This document shows positions 1 to 11,713 of a stretch of DNA of 64,000 nucleotides, piece by piece. The notes below the pieces were generated by a model, which made no database searches, had not been told where the DNA came from, and saw nothing but the letters and a program-made list of their open reading frames with translations. Position 1 is the first letter of the stretch, and every line of letters starts with the position of its first letter. Source of the stretch: Syncephalis plumigaleata (Eukaryota; Zoopagomycota; Zoopagomycetes; Zoopagales; Piptocephalidaceae); assembly GCA_025201365.1 (NCBI GenBank), contig JAIXMF010000006.1, forward strand, positions 62,001 through 126,000, in the 5' to 3' direction. The position numbers were made by a program, and so were the translations under genes.

Positions 1-306
1 TGTCGTGGCTTGTGTGCTATCGCCACCAGAGGGTAATTCCATCGCATCGCGTTCATGTCCAAGTAGCATACGACTAACCTCGAGTACCTTACTATTTTGA
101 ATAACCCGCCATTCCACGCATGTATCGCGTTCCATCTCCAGTTTGTAGAGGGAACCCGCTAAGGGTGGCGGTGTACGCGTCTGATAAAGGAACGGTGTCG
201 CCGGCTCATAGTTGAATACAGTATGTTCTACGATAGCACCTTCCACTGGTCGATACGTCGTTGACGGCACGAGCGTCTCCTTAAACCATAGATCTTGTAC
301 AGACAT
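1..306 (-). CDS. Unrecognised protein, N-terminal part (runs off left edge)
   Basis: An open frame of 102 codons starts at the ATG whose complement lies at 304-306 and reads without a stop to the window edge. The peptide begins MSVQDLWFKETLVPSTTYRP and contains a proline-rich turn (TRTPPPLAG) followed by a charged stretch (LYKLEMERDTCVEW). There is no signal peptide or membrane segment, and I see no intron. Codon use looks like that of the neighbouring genes. I do not recognise the family. It is divergently arranged with the VAMP7 gene across about 640 bases of low-complexity DNA. The purine-rich run just upstream (about 320-355) is the likely leader. Confidence 0.6.
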   Translation of the reverse strand, partial: MSVQDLWFKETLVPSTTYRPVEGAIVEHTVFNYEPATPFLYQTRTPPPLAGSLYKLEMERDTCVEWRVIQNSKVLEVSRMLLGHERDAMELPSGGDSTQATT

Positions 307-942
307 GATTCACCAAGCAAAGAAAGAAAGAAAGAAGAAAAAGAAAGAGAAAAAGTATAGTGTTTCCGTGTTGTCGTTCTAACTCGGTTATTCGTTATTT
401 ATGTAGCGATTATAATCAGTAAAGATCGCCTCATAAATACGTGTTCATAAACCAAGAAAGACGAGGATAATCCTGTAAAAGAAACAAGAATCGCGTACAC
501 GCTACATGCAATATTTTGATATTCTCAATGGTTGTATTGAATTACAATCGAGTGCTCATTGTTATTTTGTTATGATTCCATTATCTAAAACTAACAAATT
601 AAAACTAGATGATCACAATGATGATGATCATCATCGTCAATGTCACCTTATAATACGAATATATTTGTGTGTGTGTGTGTGTGACGGTTCCTTTGACAAC
701 AACCACAACTACAGCTACAATGACCCCATTCCATCATACATTCATGCATACATTCACTTCTTACTCACTCTGACACCGCTACTTACTTTTTCACCTTACA
801 CTCTCGCTCGCTCTCTTTCTCTTTATTTTGTCATTTTGCTCTACTTTACGTCAAGTATTTCTATCTCGTTTCTATCGAGTGTTAGCAACGCTAACTATTA
901 GTCAATTCACTGACAAGCTATTGTAACTACACGTCGTCTACC
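307..942. other. Intergenic, divergent promoter region
   Basis: Between two divergent genes. It holds an AAAG-rich run (about 320-355), a GT microsatellite at about 667-683 and a pyrimidine-rich stretch at 770-850 before the VAMP7 start. A 131-codon ORF here is low-complexity and not convincing. No RNA gene seen. Confidence 0.5.
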
Positions 943-2139
943 ATGTCTATCATTTATGCATTGGTTGCTCGTAGTGCTACGATTCTAGCTGAGCACACAT
1001 CATCCAATGGCAATTTCACTACAGGTACTATAGAGTATTCATGTTCAACAAGCTTGACTAGTAGGCTAATTCATTGAATACTTAGTGACGCAACATATAT
1101 TGGAAAAGATTCCCGAAGAGGATTCAAAACTTACCTACGTCTACGATCGGTAGGTTTATTATTCGTTTCTTGGCGGTTAACGTGTAATATAGATGGCATT
1201 ACTGATATTACTTAATTCAATTCTAGTTACTTGTTCCATTATATCAGTCAGAATGGCCTTGTTTATATGTGTATGGCAGATGATGCTTTTGGTAAGTGAA
1301 CATGTAATATATGCATATACCTATGGATGAGACACTTGTAGATGCAATGAATACTGATATATATATATATATATACGTACTATTTGATAGGTCGACGAAT
1401 ACCCTTTGCTTTTCTCGAGGATATTAAGACGAGATTCACATCGCTATACAGTAATGATCTGATTAATTCTGCCATTGCCTATGGTATGAATGAATTCTCC
1501 AAAGTGATTGCTGAGAGAATGGTAGGTCAATCATTGAAGCATAAAATAGAAGTATCATATACTTAGCTATATATACATATATAGGATTTCTATTCCAATA
1601 GTCCAAATGCTGATCGTTTCCGTCAAGTACAAGGGGAAATAGAACAAGTTAAAGATGTTATGGTACAAAACATCGGTAAGTACTTATAGTATATACATAC
1701 TCATTATATATTATATAACTAACAACAATCATGATTAGAACGAGTACTGGAACGAGGTGAACGTATTGATTTATTAGTGGATCGTACCGATCAATTGAAT
1801 CAAGCAGCATTTACTTTCCGTAAACGAAGCACTGCTCTAAAGGTAATTAAATAATGGCTAAATGATCAAACGATGATGCTTATTACTTTTACTATTTAGC
1901 GAGCAATGTGGTGGAAGAATGTAAAGTTAATGATGATGCTAGCTCTAGTGGTATTAGTAAGTATGACGATATACACACATACATCAATATTGATCATATC
2001 GTATTTCATTATGAATAGTTCTTTGTTTACTTTATTGTGAGTGCAGCCTGTGGATTTCCAAGTAAGTATACGATGATTATAATCACACTGACTATTTATA
2101 CTAAGTAATGCATTATTAGCCTGGCAAGAATGTCGTTAG
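943..2139 (+). CDS. VAMP7: VAMP7-type longin R-SNARE
   Basis: Nine exons: 943-1024, 1086-1149, 1227-1291, 1391-1521, 1585-1675, 1739-1842, 1900-1956, 2019-2061 and 2120-2139. They join in frame to 218 residues, against about 220 in animals. The N-terminus (MSIIYALVARSATILAEH) and the KLTYVYDRYLFHYI block form the longin domain. The SNARE motif (about 125-180) carries the zero-layer arginine in LERGERIDLL. A C-terminal membrane anchor follows, and the tail AACGFPTWQECR matches the VAMP7 end (CGGFTWPSC). The protein acts in endosome/vacuole and secretory-lysosome fusion. The frame is unbroken. Start chosen because it gives the conserved longin N-terminus. Confidence 0.95.
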
Positions 2140-2818
2140 TCTATCGTCCGATTGATGTTAACTAGTCAATATTGTCTAGTTAGTTAGTTAGTTGATTATT
2201 GATAATACCATTGCTACTATTACTCTATATCCTTCATGTTGAACGTCTACCATTGCTACTTTATACATACATACACCTATATACATACACCTATATATAC
2301 ATACATCTGTGCAATCTGTACATGTATCCGTATCTCATGTATGAAGGCATAACAAACAATACTATGTATAAAAGTGTGAATTTCACTTTAATGCAGGTAT
2401 AAAAAGCAAAATACATCGTGACGACGAATTGCAATGAAATGACTGGTACAAAAAATAAACGTCAATGCTCGCGTCATTATCTCGATCAGTCACCATAATA
2501 ATAATAATAATGGCAGGAGTGTAGTAGCAAGAGCAGGAGCAAGAGCAGCAGTAGTAGTAGTAGTATTAAGTGAAGAGGATCAACCAAAGCAATCATTACA
2601 AATTAATAGAAAAAAGTAATAATAAAGTAAAGTGAGGAAACTAGAGTGAATAAAGAATGTATGATGTGTCATACACATCAATCAATCATTATTGCTCTAG
2701 TCTATAGAAAGGGAATGGAAATAGAGGAAATTCCCTTATGTGATTGTTGTTCTTATATAAACAGACAGTGATAGGCATACACTCATATATATGTATATGT
2801 ATATGTATATGTATATAT
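2140..2818. other. Intergenic, convergent 3' region
   Basis: 3' region between VAMP7 (+) and CNOT9 (-). It contains ATAC/ATACACCT repeats (about 2260-2310), an AGC/AGT trinucleotide run (2525-2565), an AATAAA-like signal near 2453 and a TATATG run (2785-2815). The 67-codon ORF at 2199 is repeat-derived. No gene seen. Confidence 0.5.
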
Positions 2819-4369
2819 CTATGATACGGCCACCACATTATCGGATAGATTAACGAGTAATTGCGCTAGACATCGTTTGGTGGGACCGTCATCCTTGAGT
2901 GCCTCCGAGAAACTGGCATCTCTTAATGCATCGGGTAAGCATTGACGTAGTGCTTCGCGTGCTCGTGGATTATCCGATAATCTTAAATAACAGCGGATGA
3001 TATGCTTCAACAAACGTACTGCTTGTGTCTCCACAATGGCTATGACCATGTTGTTCAACACGGTGGTCACGGCAAAGAATCGCTCATACGTTTGGCATAT
3101 ATAGGCCAGACCAACATCGTCCATGAGAATCTTTTGTATAATAAATATGGCCACCGTCTTCGATAGTTCACTGCCAGTCTCCATGATACGAAGACAAAGT
3201 GGAATAATCTCGGTGGAGAGTAGAAATTGAATCACTTCAGGATTATCATTCTATTATCGGCATATTAGCAAGTAGTAACACTACTAGTAGTATATAACTC
3301 ACCTTCACTAATGCACCAATAACGCCTAGACTAGTCAGTCTTAGATACTCGAATGGTTTCGGTTTATAGGTCGAGTTGAGGAATGGATAAAGATACAAGG
3401 GAATATGTGCTAGATAGTAGTAATCCTATTAGTAAACAGTTACATTTATATCTATATCTATATATATATATATTACCATTGAGTAAAAGACCGCGTGTTT
3501 CATTATGACTAGCAACACATTGTAATAGAGCAAGCGCATTACATACACGATTGGATACAGCTGTGGTAAATGCGTCAGGAGTAAGAATCGGATAAACATT
3601 GGTGATCTCTTGTAGTAGAATAGCCATCACTCCTGTAATCAACAAAGAGACATAATAATGAGTAAGCATTATCTATTGTTATTAGTATAATCTAATTACC
3701 ATAAGCATGCCATAGAATGAGTGCAAGATCATCGAATTGTTCTCGTTTCTTTGATAGTTCAAGTAGTGCTTGTTCACGTAGAGTAGGATTGGCTAGATCT
3801 AGTATAAGCTGATAGATCTTTTCCTCATCTGCTTGTGAGAGACGCATGGGAGGATAAGGAGAAGTATTGATGCCGTAATTACCGGATGCATTCATTGTAT
3901 TACCACCACCACCACCAGCAGCACTGTTGGCAGTAGTACTATTGGCAGTACCACTTGTAGCAGGATTAGTAGTAGTAGTAGCAGTAGGATTAGTAGCAGT
4001 ATTTGTCATACTATTGCTATTGCTATTGTTGTTGTTATTGTTACTATTATTACCACTACTATTATTGGGTGCTGCCATCCCAGCTAACACGGATGGTGGT
4101 GTCGCTGTAGTACCCATAGGTCCAACATTGGCACTACCCGCTAGATTACCCGTATAACCAAACATATCCGCGGCGCTGTTGCCTAATCCAGGTTGCATAC
4201 CACGATAGTTGAGTGAATGAGCAGCTGCACCAGGCAGATTCGTATTGGTACCCGCAGCAGCAGCAGCAGCAGCAGCATTGCCTCCACTACCCGATAATAG
4301 CGGATTCGACTGCAACTGAAGGATCTGCTGCAATTGCGAGTTGCCTTGGTGCAAAGAATGCATATTCAT
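2819..4369 (-). CDS. CNOT9: CCR4-NOT subunit CNOT9 / Caf40 (Rcd1)
   Basis: Four exons (4369-3700, 3632-3477, 3409-3303, 3250-2819) give about 454 residues. The last 270 or so are the armadillo-type Rcd1 fold, nearly collinear with human CNOT9: [84 protein letters not shown] and [18 protein letters not shown]. The protein is a scaffold of the CCR4-NOT deadenylase and binds GW182-like or other regulators through tryptophan pockets. The N-terminal 165 residues or so are low complexity (poly-Ala, Asn/Ser, Thr, Gly), as in fungal Caf40. The frame is intact. The reverse-strand shadow of the repeat region makes a spurious leucine-rich ORF. Confidence 0.96.
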
Positions 4370-5156
4370 AATCAGACAAGAGCGTAGTAGATCGATCTAA
4401 GTGTGGTTATTTGGTTGAAACACAATGATGCAGCGATGACGGTAGAAAAAGTGTCCAAGGGAAAGAATGTAGAGGGTGTAATAAGCAATAAGAAATGAGT
4501 GAGTGGTGAGTGAGTGAGTGAGTGCGGATGTATGTTCGTGTGATCTCTCTCACTCACTCTCTCACTTTAGGGTGTAAAGAGGATTAGCACCACACTACAT
4601 CTTGCAAATAGTTAGCAGGTAGGTTAGTGTCTATGTGGAGAGAAGAATACAAGGTAACGCTGTAGTACAAACACTTGTACCGTCTATTCCCTTTGTACAT
4701 GGTACTGCAACAAATACAAGAAATAACAAGAGAAATCTATTTATTGATACTTCGCAGGTTGTTTATGCAGTACAACTAGAACCATTTATTTATAAACAGT
4801 ATACTTTTTTAGGCCATGTATTACTCTAGCATTATGCTTGTACATGTACATGTATATATAGCAACATTCCAGTGACGTCGCTTATCAATTACACTGTGTG
4901 TGTGATAAATACACACGCAAATGTCAATGGCATTCTATTGACATCACACTTTCGTGGTAATTACGACGGTCTCCCGTGGTTACATGATGGTCTTACACCG
5001 AGCGTGTCACCAATTGTAAGAATTGTTAAACCGCGGTGCCTTGTCTAAGCTTAAACCATGTACAATGATGTTGATCCTATTGTACGTGAGTACATTATGT
5101 ATGATGTAAGATGTTGTGTATGTGTATGTGTGTGTGTGTTCGCTTGCTTGTTTCTC

Positions 5157-5217
5157 GCTCTTTCCATTCCGTTCCGTTCCATTCTACTCTATTCCGTTCT
5201 GTTCTGTTCTTGTTCTA
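5157..5217 (+). repeat. Pentamer TTCCR/TTCTR array upstream of HSP20
   Basis: A run of about eleven five-base units (TTCCA, TTCCG, TTCTA, TTCTG and similar) about 160-215 bases upstream of the HSP20 start. The 5-bp phasing of TTC echoes the spacing of heat-shock elements. However, the units are all in one orientation rather than alternating with GAA, so this is not a textbook element. Confidence 0.5.
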
Positions 5218-5237
5218 TCCTACCTACTTGCATTCAA

Positions 5238-5246
5238 TATAAATAG
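5238..5246 (+). promoter_or_regulatory. TATA box of the HSP20 gene
   Basis: TATAAATAG lies 135 bases before the HSP20 ATG, a strong TATA match in front of a family that is usually inducible. It sits directly downstream of the TTCC pentamer array. Confidence 0.55.
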
Positions 5247-5373
5247 AGGGCATGTCGTCGACGGTTTAACATTCGATATCAACATCACTCACACAAAACA
5301 ACAGCACTACTTGTTATTGTAGGATACTTTCTACGCTAAGCTTTCAAACAACAGTTACTTTTCTATCTTCAAT

Positions 5374-5874
5374 ATGGCACTCTGGGCTCGTGGTATGGGT
5401 GGTGGATCTTCCATGGATCCAATGGAATCCGCCATGAATCGTATGATGCATGACTTTTGGGGCTCACCTCGCATGATGATGCGTCGCGGTGGCGATGAAA
5501 TGATGGGTCGTGGTGGTGGTGGTGGTGACTCGGATATGATGATGCGCAGCACCTGGTGTCCTGCCGTCGATGTTTGCGACGAGAATGATCGTATGATCGT
5601 GCACGCCGATCTACCAGGTGTGAAGAAGAACGACATCAAGATCGAGATGAAGGATGAGTGTATTCAAATCTCGGGCGAGACGAAGCATCAAGCGCAATAC
5701 AATCGCGAGAACATCCAACACTCGGAACGCCGTTACGGTAAATTTGTACGTTCCATCCCGTTGCCAAACTCGGTGGATGCCAGTCAAGCGAAGGCCAAAT
5801 TCGAGGATGGCGTACTCTGCGTGGAAATGCCCAAGAAAACCGATACTAAACCAAAACAGATCAATATCTCGTAA
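5374..5874 (+). CDS. Small heat-shock protein, HSP20 / alpha-crystallin family
   Basis: Single exon, 166 residues. Residues about 60-165 are the alpha-crystallin domain: PAVDVCDENDRMIVHADLPG, then IKIEMKDECIQISGE, RRYGKFVRSIPLP and the AKFEDGVLCVEMPK strand with the conserved G-V-L motif. The C-terminus PKQINIS supplies an I-x-I oligomerisation anchor. ATP-independent holdase chaperone, cytosolic by lack of targeting signals. The N-terminal arm is unusually rich in methionine (15 in the first 57 or so residues, in runs of two and three) and glycine, unlike ordinary sHSP arms. The lack of introns and the TATA box are typical of heat-inducible genes. Start is the only ATG giving the full arm. 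Confidence 0.93.
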   Translation: MALWARGMGGGSSMDPMESAMNRMMHDFWGSPRMMMRRGGDEMMGRGGGGGDSDMMMRSTWCPAVDVCDENDRMIVHADLPGVKKNDIKIEMKDECIQISGETKHQAQYNRENIQHSERRYGKFVRSIPLPNSVDASQAKAKFEDGVLCVEMPKKTDTKPKQINIS

Positions 5875-6395
5875 ATAGTTACTGCTCTAGTATACTACTA
5901 CTGCTACTAGTAATAGTAATAGTAGTATATTATTAATAGCAGTTAATGAGATTGTTGTATATATCTACGCGTGTGTGTGTGTGTGTATGTTCATACCACC
6001 ATGCTACCATTAGTACACTATGTCCTCAACAAGTGTATTGTTTATCCTTCATATCATTATATGCTATTAATAAAGGCAATATTCTAAGTTGATTTATACA
6101 TACAAGTGTGTAATGCAATCATCTACATGATTAGAAGTGGTAATCAATAACAATAAAAATAACGCGACACTTCTTGATCATTACTGTCTATGTTATTCCT
6201 TCCTTTCTCATCCTCTGTGTGTGTGTTATCTATCTTTTTTCTCCTTGTTCGCTTTTCTCAACATTCTGACCTCTATGATATTGACTAATCCTATCTAACT
6301 GGTGTCCCTTCTATTGATTACACACCAGTGAACGCGTTGTTGATTCCTACATATACATATCTATATATTAAGTATAGCAGTTCTTGAATAAAACC
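5875..6395. other. HSP20 3' region and NEK promoter
   Basis: Contains TAGTAGTA trinucleotide repeats (5885-5940), a GT run (5970-5985), AATAAA at 6069-6074 as a probable poly(A) signal for HSP20, and pyrimidine-rich DNA before the NEK start. No gene seen. Confidence 0.5.
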
Positions 6396-8434
6396 ATGAA
6401 CGAGAAATACGAAATACTCGAACCGATCGGTCAAGGTTCATTTGGTGTAATACGAAAAATACGCCGTAAACAGGATAACAAAGTAATTACACGCGTGTCT
6501 CTATTATGACAATAACATACGCGTATGTACTAATACTACTACTTGTTTCTATTAGTTGTTCGTTCGTAAGGAAATCAATTATGGTCGCATGTCAGAGAAG
6601 GAACGCCGTCAAATGGTCAATGAAGTCAATATACTCAATAAACTTCGTCATCCCAATATCGTACGCTATCATGAACGTTTAATCGATCATGACCAACGTA
6701 TCATCTATATCATCATGGAGTATTGTTCGGGTGGTGATTTGGCCGTCATTATTAAACATTACAAGGCTAACAAGTAAGCATTCATCTATGAATAATGATG
6801 ATGACACTAATGCATAATCAATATACATTGACTAGTATGCGAATACCAGAGGATACTATATGGCAAGTGACATCACAAATACTACTTGCACTACATGAAT
6901 GTCACGAAGGACGTGTTATCAAGAATCCAGTGGATAATTCGGAATCACGCGTTATTATTCTGCATCGTGATTTAAAACCTGATAATAGTAAGTGACAAAT
7001 AATACACGTACACTCTACTTATATCCTTGTCATTGCATATAGTATTCCTTGATGAACAACATAATGTAAAGTTGGGTGATTTCGGTTTATCGCGTGCTAT
7101 GGAGGCAGCAAAAGAGCAATTAGCTCATACATTTCTTGGTGTAAGTTTGATACACACATCATATGCGCATTTAACTAGTTATTTACTATGAATGTCATAC
7201 TATTAGACTCCTTATTATATGTCACCGGTAATTATAATCACTTGTATAATAGTTACGAATTAGCAATTATTAACATGTAATCTGCTATAGGAACTTATAT
7301 CTGGAATGGCATACAATTCAAAAACAGATATCTGGTCATTAGGCTGTATTATTTATGAGATGTGTGCTCTACAGTAAGTTACATATGATTCCCTATACTA
7401 TCACTAATATGTCATATGCAATTACTAGTCCACCATTTCCAGCCTCTAATTTACAAGAGCTAAATCAAAAGATACAACATGGTGCAGTGGCTAAATTCCC
7501 TGATGGATATTCACGTGAATTACAAGAATTCGTAATGAGTATGCTGAAAGTAAATGTAGGTAACAATCATCACGTCGATGACAATGATTGTAGTATAACC
7601 ATTATGAATATGATATTGTAAATAGCCGGAATTACGTCCAACTACCGCCAAGTGTTTGGAACATCAACGATTTCGTGCTTTCTTACGAGAAACAGAAGCA
7701 CAATATGCGTAAGTACTCTATAATAACTATAATACATACATGAGATACTAATGAATGAATGAATACGTGATTCTAGTCAGGAAAAGCTTAAAACATACGA
7801 GAAGGAACTGAGTCTACGTGAAGCGAATATTAAAAGCAAGGAAGAAACACTAAAGAGTCGAGAGGAGGCACTCAATAGCAGAGAGGAAGCACTGAAGAGT
7901 AGGGAAGAAGCATTAACCGCGCGTGAACAACAGTTGAATGCACTGAAAAGCGAGTTACAAGCACGTCGTACAGAGATTGAACTACGCAAAGAGATCAATG
8001 CTCGACAAGAGGAAGCATTACGTAAACAAGTTGACATGATACAGTTAAAAGAAAAGAAATATCGTATGTAATATTGAAACAATAGTAGCAACCAATACTA
8101 ATCTATATATATATATATATGAATGATAATGTCATCTAGGTGTGAATACTGTAGTACGACGTAATGATGCACCCTACAATAAAGCATTACGACCAGTGAA
8201 GCGGGGGTAAGTCATCTCATATTGATATTAATCTATTCATTAACCATGATTGCTAGTCTATTAATACCGGAAGCAAATGATATGACACTGGATAATCGTC
8301 CTATAGTACATCCAATACGTCATCCCAATCATCCTAGTCGATCCATGCCTGAATTACCCACTACAGCCGATTTGTACACTGAAGACAATTATCCATCACC
8401 TTATATTAAGCGACCTACTAAGAATGTTAAATAA
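6396..8434 (+). CDS. NIMA-related serine/threonine kinase (NEK2/NIMA/KIN3 type)
   Basis: Eleven exons (6396-6482, 6556-6773, 6836-6987, 7043-7140, 7207-7227, 7291-7373, 7429-7555, 7626-7708, 7777-8063, 8140-8206, 8257-8434) give 466 residues in an unbroken frame. Kinase motifs: GQGSFGVI P-loop, KEINY lysine, HRDLKPDN catalytic loop, DFGLSRAM, TPYYMSPEL activation end (coded by a 21-nt microexon) and DIWSLGCIIYEM. The lobe insert RVIKNPVDNSES before the HRD is typical of the NIMA/NEK2 class. After the kinase comes a coiled coil (about 300-390) built of SREEAL-like heptads, then a basic/proline tail. Role by family: mitotic entry, centrosome or spindle-pole function. Confidence 0.93.
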
Positions 8435-8578
8435 AACTATTAGATCATGTTATTGTAACAATTATAAAGTACATTAATGAATTGGGAAATATAAATGAGT
8501 GTATGTCTCAATCTATTGAATAACCTCTTTCCATTTCCATTTCTAGTTACTATTATCTCAGTAACAGTCTAGACATCT

Positions 8579-11500
8579 ATGACGTATACAAAGGAGCAAT
8601 TACTACAAACTATATCGTCTGACTATGGCTACAACGGGACTATTGACGAGATAAGACGAGTGGAATTCGCTCGTCTAAAAGGTAAAGCGGTACACTCCCT
8701 TGACGTGTATATGTATATGTATATATAGCTAATGAATTAACCATGTCTTTATTCTAAAACAAAAAGGTACCGTCTACCTAGACCATACAGGCACGACACT
8801 CTATCCGACATCGACTATCAAGGCATTCTCGCGTAATTTAGAGGAACATGTCTATGGTAATCCGCATTCACGTCATCCCAGTTCTACGCTATCTGATAGA
8901 ATGGTGGATCAAACACGATTAAAGATACTCGCCCTATTCAAAGCGGATCCTAGTGAGTATAGCGTGGTGTTCACGTCGAATGCCACGGCAGCACTTAAAC
9001 TATGCTGGGAGATGTGTCCACTCGAGGCAGCGAACGACAACGACGATAATGATAATGGTAGTGCGTTCTGCTATCTTCACGAGAGTCATACATCGGTGGT
9101 TGGACTACGTGCCTTGGCACAAGCCAATCATATCAATGTAAAAGCAATCGATGCTCATGATGTACCGGCACTACTGACGAGACAATCGTCATCATCATCA
9201 TCATCATCTCAATGGAATGAACATCATGATCGCCCTATCTACTCGTTGTTCATCTATCCTGCTCAGTGTAATTATTCAGGACAACGATTTCCGTGGCAAT
9301 GGGCATCATTAGCACGAGAGGATAATCATCATCAGCAACCATCATCATCATCATATCATCATCATCAATGGTTAGTGGCAGTGGATGCATCTGCCTATGC
9401 AGCAACTACACCACTCGATCTAAGTGATGCTAGTAAATCACCTGATTTCATTACATTATCATTCTATAAGATATTTGGATTCCCTACTGGATTAGGTGCA
9501 CTCATTGTACGTAAATCATTACTGCCCATACTAAGGAAATCGTATTTTGGCGGTGGTACTGGTAAGTGAGATGAGGATGATTACCTACTGGTTGATTTAT
9601 TTTTATGTGTACATATAGTATCCTCTGTTGCTGCACACACACCTTGGCAGACATTTCGCGACACACTACATACGCGGTATGAAGATGGTACCGTTAATTT
9701 CCTCGATATCATCGGATTGGGTATAGCCATAGAGAACATCAGCGTATTTATCATTCATTACATAGTGTATCGAGACATACACACGCGTTATACTGTTGGC
9801 TATACAAGGAGATGAGTGCGCTCACTCATGATAATGGACGACGCGTTTGTCAATTGTACATTGATCCTGATACTGCTATGATGCTGATCATCAAGGTCCA
9901 GTCATTACATTTAATCTAATGAGAGGTGATGGTTCACCTGTAGGCTACGCTGAACTTGAAGCCATCGCCTCAGTGAATCGTATTCATTTACGTACCGGTG
10001 GTTTCTGTAATCCTGGTGCAGCACAGAAATGGTTACAACTAACCGATACTGACATAGTAAGACATGCCAAGGTAAATAGCAGTAGTAGCAATAGTAGCAA
10101 TAGCTAATTGTTGTTAATTAGGCGGGTCATGTATGTTGGGATGATCAGGATATCATAGATGGACAATTAACAGGTGCCGTACGATTATCACTAGGTGCCA
10201 TGAGTAACGATGAAGATGTAATAGCATGGATGAACTTTCTAAAGCAATACTACGTAGAAGATGCAGATACATCATCTCAACAACCAGCATTCTTTACAAC
10301 CTATCGTCCTAAACAACAGGGTCCCTCCAATAATACTAGTATAGCATTGGCCTATATGAGTCATATCACTATATGTAAGTAATGATGATGATGATGATGA
10401 TGCTAGTCATACTATAATACTGACACTCATTGACTAGTTCCTATTAAATCATGTCATGGTTATACCCTTCCAGATAATATCGATTGGCCAGTCACTGAAC
10501 AAGGACTACTCTACGATAGAGAATGGATGATTGTTAGTAAGGAGACACAGCGTGCACTCACTCAGAAGCAGTAAGTTACACTATCAATGTGATATACATC
10601 TATCGTATTATGTTAATCGTGAAACTAGATATCCTAAACTGGCCACTATTCATCCGACTATTTCACTAGAACAACAGGAACTGATTATTCAAGCACCAGG
10701 TAATATACATATATATATTATACATATATAGCTCATACTAATATTACTAGTAGATATCGATGCACTACACGTACCCTTAAAGACATTGACCGATACAACG
10801 ACACGAACCAAACAAGTACGCGTATGTGGTGAAATGTAAGTAGCAGCATTTCAATTCTCAAGAGTAGAGTATAGATAACTTACATGCAAACAATCATATT
10901 AGGGTATCTGCTAGTTCATTCGATGATACAATTGATGAATGGTTCTCCAATGTACTTGGATTTCCATGTCAATTTGTTGGCAAAGTAATGGCACGCTCTT
11001 GTCAATTACCCATGACCAATAATACAGATGATATTAAGATGGGATTAATGAACGAATCACCCTTCTTACTAATAGCTCAATCGAGTGTCAATGATATAAT
11101 GGATAGAATTAAAGCTAGTAGTACGATGGATGCATTCCCATTTGAGCATGAAAACGATTATGAACGAGCTAGTCGATTTCGTGGTAATTTCATCATTCAA
11201 GGAACACCAGCATTTGCAGAAGATCATTGGCATCGTATTAAGATTGGTACATTAATATTTGAGGTAATATCCACCATAGTAGTAGTGAGTATGTCGAGTG
11301 AATACTAACTAGCTATGATATATACATGTGTAGATTATTGGACCATGTCGTCGATGTCACATGGTGTGTATCGATCAGAAAACATCGCGTAAAAGTGCAG
11401 AACCCTATGCAACCTTGGCCGAATATCGACGTCTTCAGGTGTGTGATTACTGTTACTGTTACCATACAATACTAATACAAATGAATTATAATAGGGTAGA

Positions 11501-11593
11501 ATACTCTTTGGACAGCATCTTCGTTGTATTTCTAAAATCACTCCTAATAATAGCTACTTACGTGTTGGTAGTAAAGTGGAGATATTGAGCTAG
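8579..11593 (+). CDS. MOCOS: Molybdenum cofactor sulfurase (MOCOS / HxB)
   Basis: Ten exons: 8579-8681, 8767-9561, 9619-10071, 10122-10374, 10438-10570, 10629-10699, 10751-10835, 10903-11263, 11334-11438, 11495-11593. The N-terminal half is the PLP-dependent cysteine desulfurase domain (YLDHTGTTLYP, GNPHSRHP, Schiff-base lysine in SFYKIFGFPTG, GGGT, persulfide cysteine in LRTGGFCNPGA). The C-terminal half is the MOSC beta-barrel (IFPIKSCHGY, GPCRRCHMVCID). It transfers sulfur to Mo cofactor for xanthine dehydrogenase and aldehyde oxidase. Exon 3 has two single-base frame breaks, near 9727 and 9876. The coding sum plus two bases is exactly 820 codons, as expected for an intact gene with two lost bases. 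His/Ser runs lie in the PLP domain. Acceptor of exon 7 is a tandem AG-TAG. Confidence 0.92.
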
Positions 11594-11713
11594 TTACTGT
11601 ATAGTTGTATTCATTCATTCATTGATAATCGAAATAAATACGTGTTGTTAATAGCAAGCTTTATTGCTTATCTTGTATTCAAAGAAGTAACAACTACACT
11701 GTTGTCGTATTGA

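Larger units (their letters stand above)
4370..5373. other. Intergenic, divergent promoter region
   Basis: Region between CNOT9 (-) and the small heat-shock gene (+). It holds a GAGT repeat (4495-4525), a CRE-like TGACGTC (about 4873-4879), a GT microsatellite near 5115-5140, the TTCC pentamer array and a TATA box listed separately. A 64-codon ORF at 4635 has no recognisable features. Confidence 0.5.

Noticed and set aside
506-901. 131-codon ORF upstream of VAMP7
   Set aside because: Made of poly-Asp/His, GT-repeat valine/cysteine and CT-rich serine/leucine runs; no domain and no similarity in style to the neighbours.
3927-4157. 76-codon leucine/valine-rich ORF on the plus strand
   Set aside because: It is the exact antisense of the Ala/Asn/Thr repeat region of CNOT9, whose frame is clearly the real one.
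4635-4829. 64-codon ORF between CNOT9 and HSP20
   Set aside because: No motif, no exon partners, and lies in a promoter region.
9700-9900. Tiny introns as the cause of the MOCOS, AHCY and ARG5,6 frame breaks
   Set aside because: Protein families align across the sites without any gap, so only one base is missing. No GT/GC-AG pair of usual size fits.
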